64,000 nucleotides of DNA. Origin: Aquificaceae bacterium. Its GTDB lineage: Bacteria > Aquificota > Aquificia > Aquificales > Aquificaceae. Positions 58,606 through 64,000 of this stretch are shown piece after piece. The stretch spans positions 62,001 to 126,000 of the forward strand of contig JBBFKQ010000004.1 of the NCBI GenBank assembly GCA_037481935.1, in the 5' to 3' direction. A program made the position numbers and the translations under genes. Under the pieces are notes generated by a model. That model saw nothing but the letters and a program-made list of their open reading frames with translations, ran no database searches and was not told the origin of the DNA. The stretch's first letter is position 1. Each line of letters starts with the position of its first letter.

Positions 58606-58937
58606 AAGTTGATGACCTTATCTAGAAGCTTGTTGACCTCCTAACGCAGGAGCTGGACCCCGACAGGATAATCCTTTTCGGTTCAAGGGCAAAGGGCAGC
58701 GCAAAGCCATATTCGGATATAGACATAGCGGTGGAGGGGGGCAAAGAGCTTGATCACAGGGAGCGGAGAAAGTTAAAGGAAAAGATAGAGAAGCTCAGTG
58801 GTATATACAGTGTGGATGTGGTCTTTCTCCATAAAGTGGAAAAAGACTTTGCAGAGCTTGTAAGAAGAACCGGCAGGGTTCTCTATGAAAAGGGAAGAGG
58901 TGCAAAAAGCCTACGAGAAACTCAGCAGAGCCTTTAA
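58602..58937 (+). pseudogene. MNT nucleotidyltransferase with in-frame stop (decayed MntA-like)
   Basis: Reading from the ATG (ATGA overlap with the aminotransferase), codon 8 is TAG (58623-58625). Beyond it the frame stays open and clearly encodes an MNT domain: LFGSRAKGSAKPYSDIDIAVEGG with G-S-x10-D-x-D, and YSVDVVFL for the third acidic residue. No ATG, GTG or TTG lies in frame between the stop and the catalytic motif, so a shortened active protein is unlikely. Readthrough or a sequencing error are the alternatives. Partner of the frameshifted HEPN gene. Confidence 0.75.
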
Positions 58938-59261
58938 GACCATGAAGGAGGGGCTGTCAGAGGCAAAAACTCCTCTTGAGATTGACGGAGTTCTGCAGAG
59001 GTTTGAGTATACCTTTGAGTCCTTCTGGAAGTTTCTGAAGATACTTCTTGAATATCACGGCTTTGAATGCAAAATATAAAGACAGCCTTCAGGGCAGGGT
59101 TTCTGGAGGATGATGAGCTTTTCCTTGACATGCTTGAAGATAGAAATCTCGCCTCACGCATATACAGTGAGGCAGAAAGCAGAGAGGTGTTTGAAAGGAT
59201 AAAGGGAAGATACATGGACAAACTTGAACGGTTTTTAGAGGGGATTACAGAAGTCTTTTAG
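58885..59261 (+). pseudogene. HEPN/HepT-like gene with frameshift and lost catalytic His
   Basis: Two overlapping frames encode successive parts of one HEPN protein: the first ends LQRFEYTFESFWKFLKILLEYHGFECK and stops at 59079; the second runs IKTAFRAGFLEDDELFLDMLEDRNLASRIYSEAE to 59261. One extra A in the run at 59071-59074 would join them. The R-x4-H motif is R-N-L-A-S-R here, with His replaced by Arg, against RNLTSH in the intact copy at 44322. Together with the broken MNT partner this is a dead module. Confidence 0.75.
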
Positions 59262-59899
59262 CCCTTTGCGATAAAGTAGGCATGCACCTCCTCCGCACCC
59301 ACAGAGAGGAGCAGGTATGCAAGCCTTTTTATGGTGGAGCCTGTAGTCAGAAGGTCGTCCACCAGAAGAACTCTTTTACCCTCAATAAAGTCTATAAACT
59401 CATCCCTGAGCATGTGTCCGAGAACTGCCTTCTGTCTTTTTTCTGCGTTAAGGCGTGCAAGGGGTGGACTTATGTCCCTTCTTCTGAAGACTTTCATGTA
59501 TGGCACCTCTGCCCCTCTGAGTATATACTCCACATGGTTAAATCCCCTTCCCCAGAACCTTCTTATGTTAAGAGAAGGAAAGGTTATCATGTCTGGCTTT
59601 ATCTCTTCAAGATAATCCGGCAGGTGCTCTTTTATCCTTCTGCCCAGAAGCAGTGCAAGGCTTTTTGAATTTCCAAACTTTATGCCGTGAAGGACCTCTC
59701 TCAGAACGCTCTCATACATACCAAAAACCCTGTAAGAAGCCACATATTCAATCTTTTCTGAGTAGTCCATGGGATGGTGAGGTTTTATGGCTTCAAGGCA
59801 TCTATCGCATAAAAAGCCCTGAGAGGAACCACTGAAAAAACCCCCACAGGAAAGGCATTTCTCAGAAGAAAGTCCAAGTCTCTGAAGCAGACCTATCAC
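59258..59899 (-). CDS. comF: ComF family phosphoribosyltransferase-like protein
   Basis: A 213-aa protein used in DNA uptake in naturally competent bacteria. N-terminal zinc-type cysteines (CLSCGG ... FLCDRCLEAI) and the C-terminal PRPP motif VLLVDDLLTTGSTI; the NHVEYI region matches the family N-x-x-x-x-L/I. It follows RadC with a 4-nt overlap. Natural transformation in this host is inferred only. Confidence 0.92.
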   Translation of the reverse strand: MIGLLQRLGLSSEKCLSCGGFFSGSSQGFLCDRCLEAIKPHHPMDYSEKIEYVASYRVFGMYESVLREVLHGIKFGNSKSLALLLGRRIKEHLPDYLEEIKPDMITFPSLNIRRFWGRGFNHVEYILRGAEVPYMKVFRRRDISPPLARLNAEKRQKAVLGHMLRDEFIDFIEGKRVLLVDDLLTTGSTIKRLAYLLLSVGAEEVHAYFIAKG

Positions 59900-60573
59900 A
59901 TATAGCCCTCCCTTTTGAGGGAAACATAACCCTTTCGGTTTATTATGAGATGGTCAAGGAGCTCAAAGCCCATGAGCTTGCAGGCATCCCTGAGCCTTTT
60001 TGTGAACTCTATGTCCTCCCTTGAAGGTCTCAGCTCGCCCTTTGGATGGTTATGGGCTACTAGGATGGAATGACAGGCGGTGTTTATGGCGTGGTAGAGT
60101 ATTTCCCTTGGCTCTGCGTGCAGGGCGTTCATCCTGCCTATGGCTATCACCTCGTGTGCTATAAGTCTGTTGGTTGGTGCGAGATAGAGGGCTATGAGAT
60201 GTTCCCTTCTTTCGTCCACCATGTTCTTTAAAAATCTGTAGGCTTCTTCTGGATTGTTTATGAAGACCCCCTCGTAAGGGTCGCTTATCCTCTTTGCAAG
60301 CTCTATTATGGCCTTAATCTGACATGCCTTTGCCTCACCTATACCCTTAAAGCTCTTTATGACTTCCTCTGGGGACATTTTGCCCAGTCTCTGCCATCCC
60401 AGCCTCACTATTTCCCTTGAAAGGCTGAGCACATCCATCTCTCTGGTGCCAGAGCCAAGAATCAGTGCCAGCAGTTCTTCCTCTGTGAGGCTCTCCGCCC
60501 CGAGCCTGAGCATTTTCTCCCTCGGCTTCAGTTCCTCCGGAAGCTCCCTTATGCTTTTATTCCTCCGATACAT
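59896..60573 (-). CDS. radC: RadC/JAB1-MPN family DNA-repair-associated protein
   Basis: 225 aa. N-terminal helix-hairpin-helix-type region (IVRLGWQRLGKMSPEEVIKSFKGIGEAKACQI) and the C-terminal MPN+ metalloprotease-like motif SILVAHNHPKGELRPSREDIEFT with the H-x-H-P-x(7)-S-x-x-D set. Its biochemical role in bacteria remains unsettled, with links to recombination and competence. It overlaps the CNNM gene by 17 nt. Confidence 0.93.
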   Translation of the reverse strand: MYRRNKSIRELPEELKPREKMLRLGAESLTEEELLALILGSGTREMDVLSLSREIVRLGWQRLGKMSPEEVIKSFKGIGEAKACQIKAIIELAKRISDPYEGVFINNPEEAYRFLKNMVDERREHLIALYLAPTNRLIAHEVIAIGRMNALHAEPREILYHAINTACHSILVAHNHPKGELRPSREDIEFTKRLRDACKLMGFELLDHLIINRKGYVSLKREGYM

Positions 60574-61789
60574 GTCTTTCTATCCTCACCTTTATTATCC
60601 TCCTTTCATCCCTCTGAACCACTTTAAAACGGTATCCCTGATAGTCTACCACCTGCCCCTTTTCTGGAAGACCTTTAAGATTGAAGGAGAGAAATCCACC
60701 GAGGGTTGTGTAGGGACCCTCTGGAAGCTCAATGTTCAGGAGCCTTTCAATCCTCTCCCTCTCCACGCTGCCCTCTGCTATCCATATATCCTTTTCTATC
60801 TCCAATATGTCCTCATCTTCCTCTGCCCTTCCTTCAGAAAGACCTCCTATAAGATAGCTCTGGAGGTCATCCCATGTAATTATGCCCAGTATGTTTCCGC
60901 GCTCATCCACCACAAGACCCATATGTTCCTTGCTTCTCTTGAAAAAGTCAAAAACCTTGTCAAGGGTTGTAAACTCTGAAAAGTAATGGACAGGCCTTAT
61001 TAGCTCCCTTATAAATCTTGCATGCCTGCTCTGCACCAGGTCAAAAAGGTCCACATAGCCCACTATCTGGTCAACTCTTCTTCTGTAGACGGGGAGTCTT
61101 CTATACTGGCTTTCCTTCATAAGTTCCATGACCTGCTCAATACCGGCATTTTCCTCCACCATGACCACCTCTTTTATGGGTCTAATCTCTTCTGTCACAA
61201 AAAGGTCCCTCATGGTTATGCTCTGAAGAGCTATTCGGAGGCTTTCTTCTCTTGCTGCAGTCTCTTCCATAAGCTTTATGATTTCCTCTTTCTGAAGCCT
61301 TTCCTGATACCTGTCTCTGAGGATATCGGTGATAAACCTGCTTACACCTCTTGAGATGGTGAGAATTGGCTTTGTAAAGGTCTTGAGCCTGCTTAAAATC
61401 CACAGGGAAGGCAGGATTAGCCTTTCTGCATGCTTCTGGAAGAGGCTTTTGGGGAGCAGTTCTCCAAGAAGGAGGGTGAAGACTACAAGGCTTGCGGAAA
61501 AGAGCACCTCAAGTCCTCTTATAAAGGGGAGGTAATCGGAGAGCTTAATAACCGCAAGGGTGTAAAAGGTAGAGGCAAAGACTATACTAACCGTGTAGCC
61601 GAGCATGGTAAGGGTTATGTAGTCCTCTGGGTTTTCGTGAAAGTCCCTGAGAAACTCCTGTTTTGTCCTTCTATACAGGTTCATCACTCTTCCCCTGTCC
61701 ACGCTCACAAGGGCTATCTCAGACCCAGCAAAGAAGGCTTCAAGCAGTATGAAGAAAAAGGCACCAAGAAGAAATCCTAATATCTCCAT
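60557..61789 (-). CDS. CNNM/CorC family protein with CBS domains
   Basis: A 410-aa membrane protein. An N-terminal CNNM domain with about four helices (EAFFAGSEIALVSVDRGRV, LLGELLPKSLFQKH), two CBS domains (VEENAGIEQVMELMKESQYRRLPVYR; FTTLDKVFDFFKRSKEHMGLVVDERGNILGIITWDDL), and a C-terminal CorC/HlyC transporter-associated domain (GPYTTLGGFLSFNLKGLPEKGQVVDY). Members move Mg2+ or other divalent ions. Old names include hemolysin TlyC. It overlaps the prmC stop by 13 nt. Confidence 0.93.
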   Translation of the reverse strand: MEILGFLLGAFFFILLEAFFAGSEIALVSVDRGRVMNLYRRTKQEFLRDFHENPEDYITLTMLGYTVSIVFASTFYTLAVIKLSDYLPFIRGLEVLFSASLVVFTLLLGELLPKSLFQKHAERLILPSLWILSRLKTFTKPILTISRGVSRFITDILRDRYQERLQKEEIIKLMEETAAREESLRIALQSITMRDLFVTEEIRPIKEVVMVEENAGIEQVMELMKESQYRRLPVYRRRVDQIVGYVDLFDLVQSRHARFIRELIRPVHYFSEFTTLDKVFDFFKRSKEHMGLVVDERGNILGIITWDDLQSYLIGGLSEGRAEEDEDILEIEKDIWIAEGSVERERIERLLNIELPEGPYTTLGGFLSFNLKGLPEKGQVVDYQGYRFKVVQRDERRIIKVRIERHVSEE

Positions 61790-62592
61790 CCCAGCACTAC
61801 TCTCTCCTGTCCTGAGTAATCTCTGATGGTTTCAACTTTAAACCCCTTTTCTTCAAAAAGCCTCCTTACCACCTCCCCCTGGTCATGACCTATCTCAAGT
61901 GCTATGAGACCACCTGGCTTGAGGTAATCCGCCACTCCCGCTGCCAGTCTTTCGTAAAACTCCCATCCCCTCACTCCACCTATGAGAGAGGAATAGCCTT
62001 CTATTCTTATGCTCTTGGGGAGTTTTTCCCAGTGAGCCTCCGGAATGTATGGGGGGTTTGAAACAAGAAGGTCAAAGGGGTAGGGCTTTAGAGGCGTAAA
62101 TAGGTCTCCTGCAAAGAGCAAAAGCCTGTCTGAAACTCCATGTCTGAGGGCATTCTTCCTTGTAAGCCTGAGAGCTCTCAGACTTATATCACTTCCAAGC
62201 ATGCGCAGGTTTGTCCTGTAATATAGAAGACTCACGCTTATGCACCCTGTGCCCACGCCCAGCTCAAGGCCCAGAAGAGGTTTATCCTCTGGCAGTCTCT
62301 TGAGAACCTCCTCCACAAGAATTTCCGTCTCCGGCCTCGGTATGAGAACACCTTCCTCCACAAAGAAGGTCATACCATAAAAGTCCCACTCACCCAGGAT
62401 ATACTGAAGAGGATACCCCTCCTCAAGTCTGCTGAGTTCTCTGAAAAATCTTTCCTCCACCTCCGGGGGAACCTCAAGGCCTTCCATAAAATAAAGCTCC
62501 TTATGGTCTGTTCCCAGAAGGTGTGCCAGAAGGAGTGCTCTGTCCCTGAGGGATGCTCTGCTGGGTTTTTGAAGGAGCTGTCTGACCTTCAT
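61777..62592 (-). CDS. prmC: Release factor glutamine methyltransferase
   Basis: Methylates the GGQ glutamine of RF1 and RF2. 271 aa: N-terminal helical domain, PLQYILGEWDFYGMTFFVEEGVLIPRPETEILVEE, the SAM motif LELGVGTGCISVSLL and the catalytic N-P-P-Y in LLVSNPPYIPEA. The start (62592) lies 92 nt inside the secG end, in another frame; the N-terminal residues still fit the family, so the long overlap appears real. Confidence 0.94.
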   Translation of the reverse strand: MKVRQLLQKPSRASLRDRALLLAHLLGTDHKELYFMEGLEVPPEVEERFFRELSRLEEGYPLQYILGEWDFYGMTFFVEEGVLIPRPETEILVEEVLKRLPEDKPLLGLELGVGTGCISVSLLYYRTNLRMLGSDISLRALRLTRKNALRHGVSDRLLLFAGDLFTPLKPYPFDLLVSNPPYIPEAHWEKLPKSIRIEGYSSLIGGVRGWEFYERLAAGVADYLKPGGLIALEIGHDQGEVVRRLFEEKGFKVETIRDYSGQERVVLGWRY

Positions 62593-62836
62593 CTTTTATG
62601 AGAGAGCCTCTTTTTGAGGGATGGGTGAGGGCAAGAAGGATGGCTATTGCCATGAGAGAAAAGCCAAGCCAGTAGGTGACCTTTGTAAGAATCGTGTCCA
62701 CACCGCCCGGTCCAAACACACCCTGCCCCATTCCACCAAAGGCGGTGCCCACATCCCCCCTGCTCCTCTGCATCAGCACCACAACAATGAGCAGAAGGGC
62801 AACTATTACAAAAAGCGTAAGAAGAAGGTAATACAT
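62501..62836 (-). CDS. secG: Protein translocase subunit SecG
   Basis: A 111-aa SecYEG component with two membrane helices (about residues 3-21 and 50-69) joined by the family loop QRSRGDVGTAFGGMGQGVFGPGGVDTILTKVTYWLG. It has a Ser/Pro/Gln-rich tail (TAPSKTQQSIPQGQSTPSGTPSG) of about 40 residues, encoded over the start of prmC. TATAAT ends 7 nt before the ATG, no SD. Confidence 0.94.
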   Translation of the reverse strand: MYYLLLTLFVIVALLLIVVVLMQRSRGDVGTAFGGMGQGVFGPGGVDTILTKVTYWLGFSLMAIAILLALTHPSKRGSLIKDEGQTAPSKTQQSIPQGQSTPSGTPSGNRP

Positions 62837-62843
62837 GTCTACT

Positions 62844-62849
62844 ATTATA
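62844..62849 (-). promoter_or_regulatory. -10 element before secG (leaderless)
   Basis: On the minus strand a perfect TATAAT overlaps the lolD stop and ends exactly 7 nt before the secG ATG at 62836, with no SD. Confidence 0.65.
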
Positions 62850-63504
62850 CGATAAGCTCTCCATCCTTTAACCTGTATATCCGGTCAAAGTATGCTTTCA
62901 GTTCTTCGTTATGTGTTGCCACAAGAAGGGTCAGCCCCTTTTCCTCCCTGAGTTTGAGGAAAAGTTCAAAAATCCTCCTGCCCTCAGCAAGGTCAAGATT
63001 TCCTGTGGGCTCGTCTGCAAGCAGTATTCTGGGTTCCAGCATGAGAGCCCTCCCTATGGCAACCCTCTGTTGTTCTCCTCCAGAGAGCTGACTGGGTCTG
63101 TGTCTGAGCCTGTGGGTGAGCCTGAGGTATTCAAGTATCTGCAGGGCTTTTTCCTTGGGTCTTTCAACACCAGCCAGCTGACCTATAAGAGTCAGATTTT
63201 CCAGCACATCAAAGTCCTCAAGAAGGTAGTAAAACTGAAAAACAAAGCCCAGATACTTCTGTCTGAAAGATGCGAGCCGGTCCTCATCCATCTCAACTAT
63301 GTCCTGGTCCATAAGGTAAACCTCCCCCTCTGTTGGCCTTTCAAGGCCGGCAGTTATGTGGAGAAGAGTGCTCTTGCCAGACCCGGAGGGTCCCATCAGA
63401 CCTACCACCTCACCCTCAAAGATCTCAAGACTTATGTCTTTAAGGGCCTCAACGCCACCCGGGTAGACTTTCCGCAGGTTCTTTATGTGTATAACCCTAT
63501 TCAT
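62845..63504 (-). CDS. lolD: Lipoprotein-release ABC transporter ATPase LolD
   Basis: ATPase of the LolCDE complex that frees lipoproteins from the inner membrane for transport to the outer membrane. 219 aa: Walker A GPSGSGKSTL, signature LSGGEQQRVAIGRAL, Walker B ILLADEPTGNLD and H-loop VATHNEEL. It overlaps the permease gene by 8 nt, which supports LolD over other MacB-type ATPases. Confidence 0.92.
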   Translation of the reverse strand: MNRVIHIKNLRKVYPGGVEALKDISLEIFEGEVVGLMGPSGSGKSTLLHITAGLERPTEGEVYLMDQDIVEMDEDRLASFRQKYLGFVFQFYYLLEDFDVLENLTLIGQLAGVERPKEKALQILEYLRLTHRLRHRPSQLSGGEQQRVAIGRALMLEPRILLADEPTGNLDLAEGRRIFELFLKLREEKGLTLLVATHNEELKAYFDRIYRLKDGELIV

Positions 63505-64000
63505 TTCTAAGGACCCTTACTATACTTTCCCTTCCCGCCCTGTAGGCGGGGAGGAGGCTTGCCAGAAGGGAAAGAACTACGGCACCCAGAATTGTAAAAA
63601 TAATGTCGGAAAGTTCAAAGTGCACGGGCACGTGGTCCATGAGGTAGACATCCGCTGGAACCCTTACAAGCCTGTATTCGTTGATAAAATATCCTCCTAC
63701 CAGAGACAGAAGGAGGCCGAGGAAGGCTCCAGAAATACCCAGCATAAGACCTTGAAGAAGGAATACATACGCCACCTGCCATCTCCTCAAGCCAAAGGTT
63801 CTCAGAACAGCTATATCTCTTACCTTTTCCCTTACCTTCATGAAAAGAAGGCTTGTTATGTTGAAGGAGGCTATTACAATCATGAGCATGAGCACAAAAA
63901 ATATTCCCACCTTCTCAAGCTGTAGTGCATTGAAAAGAGGTTTGTTCAGGTCTATCCATGAACGCACTATGGCCATATCCCCAAGGCTTTTTTCCAGCTC
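63497..64000 (-). CDS. LolC/LolE family permease, C-terminal part (5' end outside window)
   Basis: The frame stays open to the last base, so the N-terminal half and the periplasmic domain are off the window. The visible 167 residues have the FtsX-fold C-terminal helices with IVRSWIDLNKPLFNALQLEKVGIFFVLMLMIVIASFNI, KVRDIAVLRTFGLRRWQV and a final SLLPAYRAGRESIVRVLRNE. This is the LolC/LolE type; which one cannot be told from this part. Confidence 0.9.
   Translation of the reverse strand, partial: ELEKSLGDMAIVRSWIDLNKPLFNALQLEKVGIFFVLMLMIVIASFNITSLLFMKVREKVRDIAVLRTFGLRRWQVAYVFLLQGLMLGISGAFLGLLLSLVGGYFINEYRLVRVPADVYLMDHVPVHFELSDIIFTILGAVVLSLLASLLPAYRAGRESIVRVLRNE

Noticed and set aside
58731-58937. 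A functional short MNT starting at the GTG 58731
   Set aside because: That start lies after the catalytic G-S-x10-D-x-D motif, so the product could not be an active nucleotidyltransferase.
59067-59261. A separate 64-aa gene after the HEPN fragment
   Set aside because: Its sequence continues the HEPN domain of the frame before it; one missing base explains both, so it is treated as one pseudogene.
1-64000. CRISPR arrays, insertion sequences, prophage genes or rRNA
   Set aside because: I found no spaced direct repeats, no transposase or integrase, no terminal inverted repeats and no rRNA segments. The only tandem repeat is the coding one at 2009-2050.

Overview
The window is one compact, gene-dense stretch of a bacterial chromosome with almost no spacer DNA. 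I place it in the Aquificaceae (Hydrogenobacter/Thermocrinis/Aquifex relatives). The basis is the Aquifex-like EF-P, FtsY and SecG sequences, heavy use of AGA/AGG and ATA codons with Lys/Glu/Arg-rich proteins (thermophile-like), and an A2-type haem-copper oxidase operon. This placement is inference, because the window has no rRNA.

Layout. 1-3479: 3' end of galE, then SufT-like DUF59, a lone V4R protein, a YjbQ protein, a small coiled-coil protein and RseP. 3476-5834 (minus): transaldolase, membrane thioredoxin, RluB-type pseudouridine synthase and a sulfite-oxidase-family protein. 5926-10815: a haem-copper-oxidase/NnrS-like membrane protein, LptB, rhomboid protease, Tat transglutaminase, cytochrome P460 and a Crp/Fnr regulator. 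10833-13984: RidA, DnaB, YicC, tRNA-Gly, tRNA-Cys and S20. 13925-16984 (minus): MurJ, then a three-gene unit (unknown protein, SecB-like chaperone, DUF6575-like protein) lying against the 3' end of a tRNA-Leu gene. 17006-26303: housekeeping genes (ThiE, MiaA, TldD, EF-P, AccB, OsmC, TrpA, FtsY, Lon, S21). 26281-34826: a PilZ protein, TrxB/TrxA/ArsR, a second YjbQ, QueC-like and SDR genes, BioD, a class B PBP, CarA and tRNA-Ser. 34891-43372: CstA, a dienelactone hydrolase and the cox operon with accessory genes. 43369-44991: an APH-fold kinase and an intact HEPN/MNT pair. 45009-49433: a four-gene 2-oxoacid dehydrogenase operon with an atypical E3. 49500-54667: a small protein, a flavoprotein, a flippase-like protein, fumarase beta, PgpA, a permease and a roadblock/DUF4388/GTPase trio. 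54664-57016 (minus): ArgC, S9, L13 and an unknown. 57036-59261: a DksA-like protein, an AlaC-like aminotransferase and a decayed HEPN/MNT pair. 59258-64000 (minus): ComF, RadC, a CNNM/CBS protein, PrmC, SecG, LolD and a LolC/E fragment.

The strongest unexpected signal is at gene starts. More than twenty starts without a Shine-Dalgarno have a -10-like hexamer (TATAAT, TAAAAT, TATATT) ending 6-9 nt, most often exactly 7 nt, before the start codon. This predicts widespread leaderless transcription. Several divergent pairs share one near-palindromic -10 element with no other spacer. Genes that do have an SD (S20, S21, Lon, cox, P460, ArsR and others) form a contrasting class. Other points of interest are the SecB-like island at tRNA-Leu, the intact and decayed HEPN/MNT pairs, the E3 with no recognisable NAD glycine motif, and palindromic operator candidates before the P460, cox and NnrS-like genes. 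I saw no CRISPR array, insertion sequence, prophage or rRNA.
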